Assembly (NCBI RefSeq): GCF_900110925.1
Contig: NZ_FOFP01000002.1
Location: 186,001 to 250,000 of the forward strand
Length of the DNA: 64,000 bases
From: Pseudomonas cuatrocienegasensis
GTDB lineage: Bacteria > Pseudomonadota > Gammaproteobacteria > Pseudomonadales > Pseudomonadaceae
Reading direction: 5' to 3'
Made by a program: the position numbers and the translations under genes. Every line of letters begins with the position of its first letter. Position 1 is the stretch's first letter. The notes under the pieces were generated by a model, which was not told where the DNA came from, ran no database searches, and saw only the letters and a program-made list of their open reading frames with translations. Positions 37,481-46,991 of this stretch are shown piece after piece.

Positions 37481-38581
37481 TTACTTACCGGTACGTATGG
37501 CGTTCCAGGTACGCATGCGAATGCGCTCAACGTTCTGCGGCAATGCTTTGAGCACAAACAGCGAAGGCAGCCTGTCAGCCGGTATATACATGTTCGGGTT
37601 ATCGCGGACGCTGGGGTCAACCAGGGCGGTGGCATCCTTGTTGGCGTTGGGGTAGCCAATCGCGTTGCTGGCCTTGGCAATGACGTCGGGGCGCATCATG
37701 TAATCGAGAAACGCATGCGCTTCGTCACGATTCACCGCGCCCTTGGGGATGGTCATCACATCCGACCAAAGCGGAGCGCCTTCTTTGGGCAGGATCATGT
37801 CGATTTTGACGCCCTTACCGGCAGCGTCAGCCAGACGCGTTGCCAGCGCAACACCACCGGACCAACCTATACCGACGCAGATATCACCGTTCGCCAGGTC
37901 CATGCCATAACGTGACGAGCTGAAGTAGTTGATATAGGGGCGAATCGAGATCATCAGCTCTTGGGCTTTGCGGTAGTCCTCTGCACTGGTGGAGTGTGAA
38001 GGCAAACCCAGGTAGTGCAGCGTAATGGGTAAAATCTCATTGGCCGCATCGATAAAGCCGACGCCACACTTGGCCAGTTTGGCGATATTTTCTTCCTTGA
38101 AGATCAGGTCCCAGCTGTCCAGCTTCGCATCCGGACCAAGCGCCTTGCGAACCATATCGACGTTATAGCCGATCAGTGTCGTGCCCCACATATAAGGGAT
38201 CGCATATTGGTTACCCTGATCACCCGTGGCCGCCAAGTTGGTCATAAAGGACTCATCCAGGTGCGACCAATTGTTTAACTTGCTGCGATCCAACGGCTCG
38301 AAGGCGCCCGCCTGAATAAATTTGGCCAGGTTGGCTGCACTGGGGAACACCACGTCATACCCGGAGTTACCCGTGAGCAGCTTGGATTCAAGCATTTCAA
38401 TGCTGTCGAATACGTCGTAGACCGGACGAATACCGGTCTCGGCTTCAAAGTCCTTGAGAATGTCCCCAGGCAAGTATTCCAGCCAGTTGTAAATTCGCAC
38501 CGTGCGTTGTTCTGCAACTACCGAACTGCTGACGACAGTAAGGGCTATTGCTGCCGTGATAAAACGTACCAAAGAATTCAT
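37481..38581 (-). CDS. PotD/PotF-type polyamine-binding periplasmic protein (orphan)
   Basis: A 366-residue binding protein with a signal peptide (ITAAIALTVVSSSVVA). The mature start VRIYNWLEYLPGDILKDFEAETG and VFPSAANLAKFIQAGAFEPLD are typical of PotF/SpuD proteins that bind putrescine or spermidine. GYNVDMVRKALG and IGWSGGVALA are further family features. The start at ATG 38581 has GGGAGA 5 bases upstream. No polyamine-type permease or ATPase is next to it, so it either uses a transporter elsewhere or serves as a sensor. The neighbour upstream is an outer-membrane channel. Confidence 0.88.
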   Translation of the reverse strand: MNSLVRFITAAIALTVVSSSVVAEQRTVRIYNWLEYLPGDILKDFEAETGIRPVYDVFDSIEMLESKLLTGNSGYDVVFPSAANLAKFIQAGAFEPLDRSKLNNWSHLDESFMTNLAATGDQGNQYAIPYMWGTTLIGYNVDMVRKALGPDAKLDSWDLIFKEENIAKLAKCGVGFIDAANEILPITLHYLGLPSHSTSAEDYRKAQELMISIRPYINYFSSSRYGMDLANGDICVGIGWSGGVALATRLADAAGKGVKIDMILPKEGAPLWSDVMTIPKGAVNRDEAHAFLDYMMRPDVIAKASNAIGYPNANKDATALVDPSVRDNPNMYIPADRLPSLFVLKALPQNVERIRMRTWNAIRTGK

Positions 38582-38621
38582 GTGACTCTCCCGATGCACC
38601 AGCCAGACTGGTGCAGCTTCA

Positions 38622-39947
38622 TTAATAACGATAAGTGAAATACATTTCGACAGCGGAGAAATCTTTGTCCGCCAGCAGTTGTTTGGCGGCTGCCTTGGGC
38701 TGTACCCAGTTATACGAGAACGAGGTGTACAAGCGCGGGGTAGGCGTCCAGTCGAGGTAGATCACACTTTCGTCGGCAAAGCGTCGGTCGCTGACCGGTG
38801 CGCCGAACAGATTTTTTTCATCGAGAGAGAACTGATAATGCATGGCACCCACGGTAACCGTAGGGTGTACATGGGTTTTGAGAGACCAGGTGTGAACAGT
38901 CTGGTTGCTGTTGTTGAGCAGGTAGTTACCCACCACATCGCCAATCAGCCAGGTGCCCCAGTCGATAAAGCCCTTGCTCAGCGAGTCCCAGGCTTCGCGC
39001 TTGTTATCGCCCAGGGTTTCATCGCCGGAGAAATAGGCATAGCGGTAGCCAAGCACCGGCTGCAGCGGTAGATCACTGAACGCGTACTCGGCCTTGGCAT
39101 ACCAGGCTTTGGCGTCATACTCGACCCCACTGCCCTCGCCGCCCTGGATCGCGTATTCGGCGTTCAGGGTCAGGTCATCAATGCCCGGCAACTTGGCGTT
39201 CAACGCACGCAGGTTGTAGACCTCCATGCCCTCGCGCGGGATCGCCAGGTTGGATGAGCGCTCCTCAGAGTCGAGTTTCATCGCCATTGCGCCAAAGGTT
39301 GCTACCTCGGGCACTGTGTAATCGACGTTTACCCCGTTCATGCGGTAATCACCGAGGTGGTCATCGGTGCGCAGGCTGAATGCCTGTACAGCCAGCGCGT
39401 CGCGCGACCAGGCGAGTACCGCTGAGTCACGAAAGGCCGTGCGCGGGCCTAACCAAAAAGCGCCATCGTTGTGAAAATCGAGGTTGCCATCCATGACGAT
39501 AAAGCCAGTACCAATCATGTAATCCTGGCGCCCGGCAGTGAAGCGCCAGTTACCGGCGCGAAAGCCCGCATACGCCTCCTCTACCGAGACACGGCCATCG
39601 GAGCTGCGCGTAAAGCCGCCCGCATCACCGTCACCAAAAGTCGAAGCCGCGACGACCGAGCCCTTGGCCAGCCAATCGAAATCCGGATTCAGCGCGTAGT
39701 TGAAGCTGACCGCTGGCTTGACATAGACCTCCTGCCAGTCGGCCCGTTTACCGGTGTTTTCACCGCTGCGCGTGTCAACCCGGCCTGCGCCGAAGTTGAC
39801 GTTACGCGTGCTGATGGACGCGCCACCGGCAGTAAGGTTGACCTCGCCAGAAAGGTCGCCTTCCTCGAAGGTGTAGCCGGCCATGGCGGCGGGGCTGACC
39901 AATATGGCAACAGTCAGCAATGAGGGAACATAGGGGACTCGCATCAT
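38622..39947 (-). CDS. Outer-membrane beta-barrel channel (alginate-export/porin type)
   Basis: A 441-residue protein with a signal peptide (LTVAILVSPAAMA). The rest is alternating beta strands and ends in an aromatic residue (VEMYFTYRY), the usual signal for barrel insertion. The N-terminal pattern TAGRQDYMIGTGFIVMDGNLD resembles alginate-export-domain proteins (AlgE-like fold), but the substrate need not be alginate. It lies 40 bases upstream of the polyamine-type binding protein gene, so the pair probably forms an uptake route. AGGAG is 6 bases before the first of two ATGs. Confidence 0.8.
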   Translation of the reverse strand: MMRVPYVPSLLTVAILVSPAAMAGYTFEEGDLSGEVNLTAGGASISTRNVNFGAGRVDTRSGENTGKRADWQEVYVKPAVSFNYALNPDFDWLAKGSVVAASTFGDGDAGGFTRSSDGRVSVEEAYAGFRAGNWRFTAGRQDYMIGTGFIVMDGNLDFHNDGAFWLGPRTAFRDSAVLAWSRDALAVQAFSLRTDDHLGDYRMNGVNVDYTVPEVATFGAMAMKLDSEERSSNLAIPREGMEVYNLRALNAKLPGIDDLTLNAEYAIQGGEGSGVEYDAKAWYAKAEYAFSDLPLQPVLGYRYAYFSGDETLGDNKREAWDSLSKGFIDWGTWLIGDVVGNYLLNNSNQTVHTWSLKTHVHPTVTVGAMHYQFSLDEKNLFGAPVSDRRFADESVIYLDWTPTPRLYTSFSYNWVQPKAAAKQLLADKDFSAVEMYFTYRY

Positions 39948-40028
39948 GGGTTGCTCCTGGTTGATTGTTTTTGTGTCACAGGGCAGTTTTCAGGCGACAA
40001 CCGTCGCCACCGCGCTTACAGCGCAAGG

Positions 40029-40049
40029 CCGACAGGCAGTGCCTGTCGG
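40029..40049. terminator. Hairpin between the NylB-like and porin genes
   Basis: CCGACAGGC-AGT-GCCTGTCGG, a perfect 9-base-pair stem. It is followed on the plus strand by GACTTTTTCTTG. It lies after the stop of the minus-strand hydrolase gene and could separate it from the porin gene, or just protect mRNA ends. Confidence 0.6.
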
Positions 40050-40071
40050 TGACTTTTTCTTGTAATAGGGC

Positions 40072-41346
40072 TCAGCCGGCGTAATGACGGGCCAGGGCGC
40101 GCAGCGCACGCACGTTGTCGGGGTCAAACACGCTGACGGCTTCCGGCAGCGACGACTGCTTGACGATCACCACATCGGCGTCACGATCGACAAACAGGTA
40201 TTGCCCACTGATGCCGCAGGCCATTAGCGCCTGGCTGTGGTCGTTGAACACGTACCACTGGCTGCGGTACGAGGCGCCAGGCGTCCAGTTGCTGAACTCT
40301 TCGTTAGCGGCGTAGATCGCTGGGTCGCTGCCCTGCGCAATGGCGTCGACAACACGCGAATCAAGCACTCGACGCCCGTCACACAGGCCGTCATTGGCCA
40401 GCATCAGGCCAAACCGGGCGATGTCTCGTGCGGTGGCGCTGTAGCCTGCGCCGGCCACACCCCGGCCCCAGGGATCGGCCATGAAATAACCGTCACGCTG
40501 GCAGCCCAGTTGCTGCCAAACGTCGGCCAGCATCTGCGCGCACGCCTTGCCGCTTGCACGCTCCATCACCCAGGCCAGAGCTTCTGTGGTGGCGGTGACG
40601 TAATGGAAGAAGCCGCCGTGTTCGCCTTTTTTAAGCAGCGACGGCAGGTACTGATAAAGCGAGGCGTGCTTGGCGTAAGCCGCTGGCGCGGGCTGGAAGC
40701 CGCAGGCGTAGCCGAACTGGGAGCTCTCCGAGGTGGGGTCGTCGTAACGCTCGGTGTAGGCGATGCCCACGGCCATATCCAGAAGCTGGCGGACCGTTGC
40801 ATCGGCAAACGCACTGCCGGCGAATTCAGGCACATAGTGGTCAGCCCGCAGCTGCGGGTTCATCACCCCCTCGCAAATGAGCTGCTCTGCCAGCACACCG
40901 ATCAGCGACTTGGTCACCGAAAACATGATGTGACGGTCGCTGGGCGTCTGGCCATTGAAGTAACGCTCGTACTTGACCTGCCCACGGTGCAGCACGATGA
41001 ACGCATCGCAGTGGCTGGCCAGCAGGTGCTCATCCAGGCGAACCGTCAGCCCGCAGATGCTTTCAAAGCTGAACCCATCCAGGTCCTCTGCGGCCACCGG
41101 CAACCTGCTCGGCGCGCCCTCGCCTGCCGCGACGGTGATGCTGGGGCGCAGCCTGGCGAGGTGGCGGAAGCCCCATTTGTTGAACGGCGGGCTCATCCAG
41201 TTTGCCCAGGTCACGCGTTGCGCCTCAGCGGGCGGGAAGCCCGTCATGAAGGTGTCAGGGCGAACGTCACTCAGCAGCGCCTCGTGAGCATCGGCGTAGT
41301 GCCGGGCGAGTTTTCGAGCGGTAGGCGAATCAGTGTGAAGCGACAT
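40072..41346 (-). CDS. Beta-lactamase-fold serine hydrolase, NylB (6-aminohexanoate-dimer hydrolase)-like
   Basis: A 424-residue protein without a signal peptide. The SxxK motif is S143-V-T-K146 (FSVTKSLIGVL). Further marks are RQLLDMAVGIAYTERYDDPT (region of the catalytic Tyr) and GAGYSATARDIARFGLMLAND, which are typical of the NylB branch of class C-like hydrolases. NylB cleaves amide-linked aminohexanoate oligomers; the natural substrate here is unknown, probably an amide or ester. It is divergent from a TetR gene with a palindrome between them. Confidence 0.83.
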   Translation of the reverse strand: MSLHTDSPTARKLARHYADAHEALLSDVRPDTFMTGFPPAEAQRVTWANWMSPPFNKWGFRHLARLRPSITVAAGEGAPSRLPVAAEDLDGFSFESICGLTVRLDEHLLASHCDAFIVLHRGQVKYERYFNGQTPSDRHIMFSVTKSLIGVLAEQLICEGVMNPQLRADHYVPEFAGSAFADATVRQLLDMAVGIAYTERYDDPTSESSQFGYACGFQPAPAAYAKHASLYQYLPSLLKKGEHGGFFHYVTATTEALAWVMERASGKACAQMLADVWQQLGCQRDGYFMADPWGRGVAGAGYSATARDIARFGLMLANDGLCDGRRVLDSRVVDAIAQGSDPAIYAANEEFSNWTPGASYRSQWYVFNDHSQALMACGISGQYLFVDRDADVVIVKQSSLPEAVSVFDPDNVRALRALARHYAG

Positions 41347-41402
41347 AGAACAGGTTCCTGTCTGGAGCTCTGCGCTTGGCAGATGTGACAGAATAATTAA
41401 TC

Positions 41403-41420
41403 GACTAAATTGCTTTAGTC
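41403..41420. promoter_or_regulatory. Candidate TetR operator
   Basis: GACTAAA-TTGC-TTTAGTC is a perfect 7-4-7 inverted repeat in an AT-rich stretch between the divergent NylB-like gene and the TetR gene. This position and symmetry are usual for a TetR autoregulatory operator that also controls the divergent gene. Confidence 0.65.
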
Positions 41421-41494
41421 AATAAAATATTTTTACAAGAAAGCGTTAGCCGTTATGCTGGCCGTCACGCACCCATGAGCTTCAGGAGCACGCC

Positions 41495-42127
41495 TTGACC
41501 GGACTGCGAGAACGACAGAAAAAAATGCGCCGCCAGGCCATCAGCCGGGCTGGGGTCAAGCTGTTCGAGCGCAAGGGTTTTCAGAGCACGACGATTGAGC
41601 AGATTGCTCAGGAAGCTGGGGTCTCAGCGCCAACAGTCTTCAAATACTTTGGCTCGAAACATGAAATTCTGGTGGAGATGCTGCAAGAAGGTGATCAGCG
41701 CGCCATCAGTGAGGCCCGCGCACATATTGCCGAGATGGATGACCCGCTCGACGCCCTCTGCTACCTTGAAAAAGTTCTTGTTGATCAAGCACTTGCAATG
41801 CTTCCAGCGCCTATCTGGCGTGAACTTTTGCTGCACGTACTCAGTGGCGGCCTCAACGGTTTGCCAGGCAGTTACAAGCGCATGAATGACGTCTTGCGCG
41901 GAGAGATCGCCGGGCTTTTACGCGAGTTACAAAATGCTGGAAAACTACGCGCTGACCTGGATGTTGACCTGGCCGCCTTTCTGCTCAATGACTACTCGCA
42001 CTTGCAACTGCTGCGGCTGACAAGTAGCGAGCCCCTCGACCTGGAAACCCATCGCCAACAGGTTCGTCAGACCTCTGGCTTGATTCTCTATGGGATGGCC
42101 GCGCATGGCCCAGCCAAGGCCGACTAA
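41495..42127 (+). CDS. TetR family regulator (TTG start)
   Basis: A 210-residue regulator. N-terminal helix-turn-helix TTIEQIAQEAGVSAPTVFKY followed by FGSK; the C-terminal ligand domain is not assignable to a known class. It begins with TTG, supported by AGGAG 6 bases upstream and by the absence of an in-frame ATG at a better site. A short unrelated frame (ATGAGC at 41475) reads through the ribosome site and ends over the TTG, which may tune translation. It is divergent from the NylB-like hydrolase. Confidence 0.88.
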   Translation: MTGLRERQKKMRRQAISRAGVKLFERKGFQSTTIEQIAQEAGVSAPTVFKYFGSKHEILVEMLQEGDQRAISEARAHIAEMDDPLDALCYLEKVLVDQALAMLPAPIWRELLLHVLSGGLNGLPGSYKRMNDVLRGEIAGLLRELQNAGKLRADLDVDLAAFLLNDYSHLQLLRLTSSEPLDLETHRQQVRQTSGLILYGMAAHGPAKAD

Positions 42128-42175
42128 GCCTTGCCCTGGGCGCGAGCAGCCTGGCACCGCTCAACGCCTGCCGCC

Positions 42176-44263
42176 TCACACGCGAAAGCGGCTCAACAAC
42201 CGCACCTGAGTCGCTACCTGTTCGTCGATGGCACGGGTCTGCTGGGCCGATACACGGGCCGAGCGGGTCAGCTCATCACTGACACTCCGGATACGCTCGA
42301 CAGCAGTGTTTATATGCTCAGCAACCGCACTTTGCTCCTCCGCGGCGCTGGCGATCTGCCCATTCATCTCGGCAATGGTCACCACGGCGCTGCCAACGCT
42401 GTAGAGCGACTCCACCAGTTCGGCAAACAGTTGGCCGGTCTCGCTGACCTGCTGCTGATTGATGGCCATTGAGCGCACCACCGCATGCATGTCACCCTGT
42501 AGCGCCTCGATAATGCTGTGGATCTCCTGGATCGAGTTCTGCGTACGCTGCGCCAGGCCACGCACTTCGTCCGCGACAACCGCAAAACCTCGTCCCTGAT
42601 CCCCAGCCCGTGCGGCCTCAATGGCCGCATTCAAGGCTAGCAAATTGGTCTGCTCGGCAATCCCGCGGATCAGGCTTAACACCACACCAATGCGCTCGCT
42701 CTTTAGGGAAAGGGCCTTGACCTGCTCATTGGTTGCCGCCAACTCCACGCCTTGCAGGGCCACGATAGCGGTCGTTCGGTCAATCAGGTCGGTGCCGTCT
42801 TCAATGGTCCGCAAAATACCGTCAGTGGCTGACGATGCAGAAGCGGTATTGCGGGCAACTTCGTGGGCCGACAAGCGCATTTGCTGCATGGCGGTGGCCA
42901 CATGGTCAATATCGCCGCGCTGCTGCTCCGTGGCGGCAAGGTTGGCGTGCACGCCCTGCACAGAATCAACCGCAGCGGTATTGAGCACCTGCATGGCTGC
43001 TTTGATGCTGGCGATGATCGGCTGCAACACATCCAAAAAGTGATTAATGCCACGACTCAACGCGCCCAGTTCGTCTTGCCGGACGTAGTTTATCCGGCGC
43101 GACAGATCACCCTCTCCCGCCCCCAACTCATCGACCATTGCGGCCATGCCACGCAGCGGGTTGACGATTGCGCGCGAGGCAAATGCCATCAAGGCCAAGC
43201 CCAAAAGACTGGCAACAACCCCCAGCACCAGCTCGAAGCGGATCGACCGCTGCAACTGCGTGTTCAAGCGGCGCTGCAAGCTGGTGATCGGTTCGAATGC
43301 CTGCTCTGCCGGGACCTGCACACGAACGTTCCAGGGCTGTGCCCCGGTAATCGGCTGAAACGCCTGCTCGGCATGAATATCCTGCAAGCCATCTGCTCGC
43401 ACGGTCTTGTCCGGCGCTTGCCAGGGCTGACCAAGAACACTGGCGTCAGCCGTAGTAGCCGCCACCAGATTGGCCGAACTAAGCAGCCAGACAACGCTGT
43501 CTTGCCCTGGCAAGGCCCGTTGCGCACGCTGCGCCAGAACCTGCAACTGTTCGAGCAGGATATCCACGCCCAGAACGGCGACGACCTTGCCATCGATGCG
43601 CACTGGCACCGTGAGGCTTGTCAGCAGCAACGCTTGCCCCGATGCACTGTCGAGGTAAGGACTGAGCAGGCAGGCGGCTTGCGTACGCAGGGGGCAGTCA
43701 AACCAGGTTCGGGCCGGGCGACCGTCGGTCATCGGGGTCTCATCGACCAAGGTCTTTTCGGCCGCCGCCACCTGTTCAAGCGTCTGCGGGCCCTGACGAA
43801 ACCACACGGGGGCAAAACGCCCCTGCTCATTGCTGCCGCTTTGCGTCAGGCCAACAAAGGCTGCATCACGACCGTCCAGCGCATCGGGTAAAAACACCAC
43901 ATAGCTGCTGAGCAGCGCCGGGTTGGCATCGAGAAGTGAGCGTACCTGGGCCGTGAGGTGCTCACGCACGACCCCCTCCTCCTGCGGCAACTTGCGCGCC
44001 AGCGTCACCACACGTTCAATTTCTGCAGCGGCCTGTTCACCGGCACGCAACGTGTCGGCAAAAAACGCCTGCACACTGGCTGTTTGCGAGCGCACCGATT
44101 CCTCTACCCGCGCGTTGATCGAAGCGCCCAGGCTCGCTGATGCCTGCAGCTCAGCCTGGCGACTTAACGCCCGCATTTCGTACACGGAGGCGACGATGAC
44201 CGTCAGTGCCAGCCCTGCGAGACAGACCCCCACCAACAGAATAACTTTGGCGCGCAACGTCAT
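42176..44263 (-). CDS. Methyl-accepting chemotaxis protein with dCache-type sensor
   Basis: A 695-residue transmembrane chemoreceptor. Helix 1 at about residues 4-27, a periplasmic Cache-like sensor of about 300 residues, helix 2 ([20 protein letters not shown]), HAMP, then the signalling domain with the hairpin tip [19 protein letters not shown] and [15 protein letters not shown]. Ligand unknown; Cache sensors in Pseudomonas often bind amino acids, amines or organic acids. ATG at 44263 with GAGGGGG upstream is preferred over 44287. It ends convergently about 50 bases from the TetR gene. Confidence 0.92.
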   Translation of the reverse strand: MTLRAKVILLVGVCLAGLALTVIVASVYEMRALSRQAELQASASLGASINARVEESVRSQTASVQAFFADTLRAGEQAAAEIERVVTLARKLPQEEGVVREHLTAQVRSLLDANPALLSSYVVFLPDALDGRDAAFVGLTQSGSNEQGRFAPVWFRQGPQTLEQVAAAEKTLVDETPMTDGRPARTWFDCPLRTQAACLLSPYLDSASGQALLLTSLTVPVRIDGKVVAVLGVDILLEQLQVLAQRAQRALPGQDSVVWLLSSANLVAATTADASVLGQPWQAPDKTVRADGLQDIHAEQAFQPITGAQPWNVRVQVPAEQAFEPITSLQRRLNTQLQRSIRFELVLGVVASLLGLALMAFASRAIVNPLRGMAAMVDELGAGEGDLSRRINYVRQDELGALSRGINHFLDVLQPIIASIKAAMQVLNTAAVDSVQGVHANLAATEQQRGDIDHVATAMQQMRLSAHEVARNTASASSATDGILRTIEDGTDLIDRTTAIVALQGVELAATNEQVKALSLKSERIGVVLSLIRGIAEQTNLLALNAAIEAARAGDQGRGFAVVADEVRGLAQRTQNSIQEIHSIIEALQGDMHAVVRSMAINQQQVSETGQLFAELVESLYSVGSAVVTIAEMNGQIASAAEEQSAVAEHINTAVERIRSVSDELTRSARVSAQQTRAIDEQVATQVRLLSRFRV

Positions 44264-44547
44264 CAGCGATACCCCCTCACTTAACAATAAGAAAGCCTAT
44301 GTCCCGGTTCTGTGGTGCACGGCGTCGATGTTTCTCGCAGCAGCTGTACCTGGCGGCGAATAGAGGTCATTGAGCGGTATATCAGCCAGTCCCAAAGCTT
44401 CGCATCGAGGGCTTCTGCCATACATGCGTTATGGTCGGCATGCGGCTGCGCCAGCCAGGGGCACCGGCAACAAAAAAGGCAACATCCTTGTTGCCAACCC
44501 AAAGGATCTGGCTTGTCGAAGATCGAAATACTCAGGTGCGGGCCGTA
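44264..44547. other. Intergenic region before the chemoreceptor gene
   Basis: 284 bases holding the chemoreceptor's upstream region and, at 44472-44495, the terminator of the DUF3237 gene. Short frames on both strands have no recognisable product. Confidence 0.4.
44472..44495 (-). terminator. Terminator of the DUF3237 gene
   Basis: On the minus strand GGCAAC-AAGGAT-GTTGCC is followed by TTTTTT. It lies about 50 bases beyond the stop. Confidence 0.85.
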
Positions 44548-45054
44548 TTAGGGGTTGACGTTGTTCTCGTCGGTACTCAGCGCAGCCAGGCTGTAACAGT
44601 GAATGAGCACTTCACTCGTAGTGGGGTAATGCACCTGACCAAAAAAGGCGTGCTGCGTCAGCCAGCCAAGCGGCCCCTCTGCCACCTGAAAACGTGGGGT
44701 ACACGTACAGCTGTACTCAGCCTCAGGGATAGGCCAGACACCGAGCGCCTCCAACTCCCGCCCACGCGCTGTCAGCGTGAGCAACCCGATATTGTGGATG
44801 TTGATCAGCACGCCATCATCGGTGCGCAATTGGTAGCGCGCATCCAGGTCACCGACGCCGTCCTGACGCAGCAAGAACCAGTCGGCCCCACCGGGCAGGA
44901 CCTCGCCGCGCAGAAGCGGGCCGCTGAAATGACCGCCAATGATCGGATAGTTGACGCGGTAGCCGTCGGCACATTTACCGACAACCTCACCCTCTGCGAT
45001 TTGCGCAGTAATAGTCATCACCGGATGCGGGAAAGGATTCGGCATACCACGCAT
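44548..45054 (-). CDS. DUF3237 (UPF0311) family protein
   Basis: A 168-residue single-domain beta-barrel protein. The family segments GGHFSGPLLRGEVLPGGADW, RYQLRTDDGVLINIHNIG and EYSCTCTPRFQVAEGPLGWL are present. The biochemical role of DUF3237 is not known; the genes often sit in catabolic clusters. GGAG is 8 bases before the ATG. The AT-rich upstream region has a palindrome similar to the TetR operator at 41403. Confidence 0.85.
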   Translation of the reverse strand: MRGMPNPFPHPVMTITAQIAEGEVVGKCADGYRVNYPIIGGHFSGPLLRGEVLPGGADWFLLRQDGVGDLDARYQLRTDDGVLINIHNIGLLTLTARGRELEALGVWPIPEAEYSCTCTPRFQVAEGPLGWLTQHAFFGQVHYPTTSEVLIHCYSLAALSTDENNVNP

Positions 45055-45158
45055 GATCGATACTCCAAATGGCCGCTGGCGCTCGCCGTGACAGTCAGAG
45101 GCATCACAGCCTCCTCACCGTTTGTTGTTATGGGCAGGTGAAATGCTGGAAGCACACC

Positions 45159-45196
45159 TTGATTAAATATTTAATTTATTAAAAATATTAAGTCAA
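45159..45196. promoter_or_regulatory. AT-rich palindromic site upstream of the DUF3237 gene
   Basis: TTGATTAAA at 45159-45167 and TTAAGTCAA at 45188-45196 are imperfect inverted half-sites, with a perfect TTAAATATTTAA palindrome at 45163-45174 inside. The right end (AGTCAATAAAAATA) closely resembles the sequence after the TetR palindrome (AGTCAATAAAATAT at 41417-41430). It may be a second binding site for the same TetR protein. Confidence 0.4.
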
Positions 45197-45351
45197 TAAA
45201 AATAAATATCTAGCCGTCAGCGCACCGACTCAGGCGCCTTACCAGCGAACAAGCAATGGTCAAAGGGTGTTTTAAATCAGTCGCTCCAGGCCGAGAGGGG
45301 CTGGCCTGGATGCGCTGTAGCAGTCGCTGGAGGGCGCGACCAGAGAGGGGG

Positions 45352-45906
45352 TCAGGACATGCGAGCGAGGTATTCGTCTGTAGAAAGGACTTCGGCGTAA
45401 GCGAATGCCAGTGCAGCCATAAATGCGGCATGTACCTGTGCCGCCGGCACAGTGATTTCGCCAAACGTCTGCTCATGGGTCGCGCAAGCATCGGCAATGA
45501 CGGTATTGGCATAACCATAGTCCGCAGCCGCCCGCGTGAGCGCGTCCACACACATATGGCTCATGCTGCCGACGATGGTGAGTTGCTCAATGCCCTGCTC
45601 GTCAAGGATCGACTTCAGTGGGGTATCCAGAAACCCATTGATCTGGTGCTTCACCACCACAGGTTCGCCGGCAAGGCTGGCAACGCTGCTGTGAGTCTGT
45701 GCGCCCTCACTTCCAGACTGGAAAAACGGTGCATTCTCTTCAGTGGACTCATGCCGAATGTGCACCACAAACTGACCACTGGCGCGTGCGTGCGCCAGGA
45801 TGCGTGCGGCATTGTCAGCGGCAGCCTCGACACCATCAAGAGGCCATTTACCGGCGGCAAAGTAGTCGTTCTGAATATCCACCAACACAAGGGCTCGCTT
45901 ACTCAT
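45352..45906 (-). CDS. Isochorismatase-family cysteine hydrolase
   Basis: A 184-residue hydrolase with the full catalytic triad Asp10 (VDIQNDYF), Lys86 (VVKHQING) and Cys119 (GSMSHMCVDAL). Enzymes of this family hydrolyse amides such as nicotinamide, ureidoacrylate or maleamate, or the isochorismate ether. HMCVDALTRAAADYGY is typical of the amidase-like branch. The frame is open to 46014, but ATG at 45906 has GGAG at 6 bases. It is divergent from the GlxA-type regulator gene. Confidence 0.88.
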   Translation of the reverse strand: MSKRALVLVDIQNDYFAAGKWPLDGVEAAADNAARILAHARASGQFVVHIRHESTEENAPFFQSGSEGAQTHSSVASLAGEPVVVKHQINGFLDTPLKSILDEQGIEQLTIVGSMSHMCVDALTRAAADYGYANTVIADACATHEQTFGEITVPAAQVHAAFMAALAFAYAEVLSTDEYLARMS

Positions 45907-46013
45907 GACACACTCCATCAGTTGATTGCGGCTAAGAATAAGTAGACAGCCTATGGGCTGAGCAGGTGATTCGTGGATTGGCAAAACCGACATTCTTGGT
46001 GGAAGAACTGACA

Positions 46014-46991
46014 ATGACTGACCCAGAGCCCGCGGTGCAGGTTGGCATCCTGCTTTACCCGGGCGCTCAGCGCGCAGCCGTTTACGGCCTCAGCGACATT
46101 TTCACGGTCGCCAACCAACTGCGGCGTGAGCACGCGGCCACACACCTGCCCGAGATTCATGTTAGCCAGTGGCAACTCGACGCCCAGGAGCTTGTGGCCT
46201 GTGCCGATGCACCCACTGGAGCACATTGCCCTGCCATGGTGATCGTGCCGCCGTGCCTGGGCGATCATCTCGACGCACTGACAGCACGTCCGTTCATTGC
46301 GACGATAAAGGCCTGGCACAACAGCGGGACGCTCATCTCCTCGGTATGTGCTGGCGTCTACCTGCTGGCGGAGGCCGGCCTGCTCAATGGCCGCTCGGCG
46401 ACGACGCACTGGAGCCTGGCAAGCGATCTGGCAAACTATTATCCCGCCATAACGGTCGACGCCGACAAGATGATCATCGACCACGGCGATGTCATTACCG
46501 CCGGCGGCCTCATGGCCTGGACTGACTTGGGCCTGACCCTGGTCGAGCGCCTACTCGGCCCCAGCCTCGCAGCCGAAACAGCGCGTTTTCTGGTGTTGGA
46601 TCAGCCCCGTCACTCACAACAATGCTTCAAGCGCTTCGTGCCCAACCTGGCCCATGGCGATGAGGTAATTGTTAAGGCCCAGCACTGGCTGCACGCCCAT
46701 GATGGGCAAATTGGCGGTATCAGTCAGTTGGCGGCATACACCCATCTGGGCGAGCGCACCTTGCTGCGGCGCTTTCGCCACGCAACCGGACTGACACCAA
46801 CCGAGTACTGCCAGGCGCTGCGCATCGGCAAAGCCTGTGAACTTCTGGAGTTGACAAACCGTTCCATTGAGCACGTTGCCTGGACGGTTGGTTACCGTGA
46901 TACAGGCGCGTTTCGCAGGCTATTCAACAAGGCCACCGGATTAGCGCCTGCCCACTATCGCAGGCGCTTTGGCGTGGGGCACAAAACCTGA
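46014..46991 (+). CDS. GlxA-type AraC regulator with DJ-1/PfpI domain
   Basis: A 325-residue regulator. Residues 1-180 form a DJ-1/PfpI amidotransferase-like sensor with the nucleophile elbow SSVCAGVYLLAEAGLL. The C-terminal AraC/XylS DNA-binding domain has GISQLAAYTHLGERTLLRRF and IEHVAWTVGYRDTGAFRRLF. Such regulators control amine, quaternary amine and arginine catabolism genes in Pseudomonas (GbdR, ArgR, CdhR are examples known to me). The ATG at 46014 is used rather than the GTG at 45966. It is divergent from, and probably controls, the isochorismatase-family gene. Confidence 0.88.
   Translation: MTDPEPAVQVGILLYPGAQRAAVYGLSDIFTVANQLRREHAATHLPEIHVSQWQLDAQELVACADAPTGAHCPAMVIVPPCLGDHLDALTARPFIATIKAWHNSGTLISSVCAGVYLLAEAGLLNGRSATTHWSLASDLANYYPAITVDADKMIIDHGDVITAGGLMAWTDLGLTLVERLLGPSLAAETARFLVLDQPRHSQQCFKRFVPNLAHGDEVIVKAQHWLHAHDGQIGGISQLAAYTHLGERTLLRRFRHATGLTPTEYCQALRIGKACELLELTNRSIEHVAWTVGYRDTGAFRRLFNKATGLAPAHYRRRFGVGHKT

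Noticed and set aside
37324-37680. 118-codon minus-strand frame covering the 3' end of the PotF-like gene
   Set aside because: Mostly overlaps the binding-protein gene in another frame; no recognisable product.
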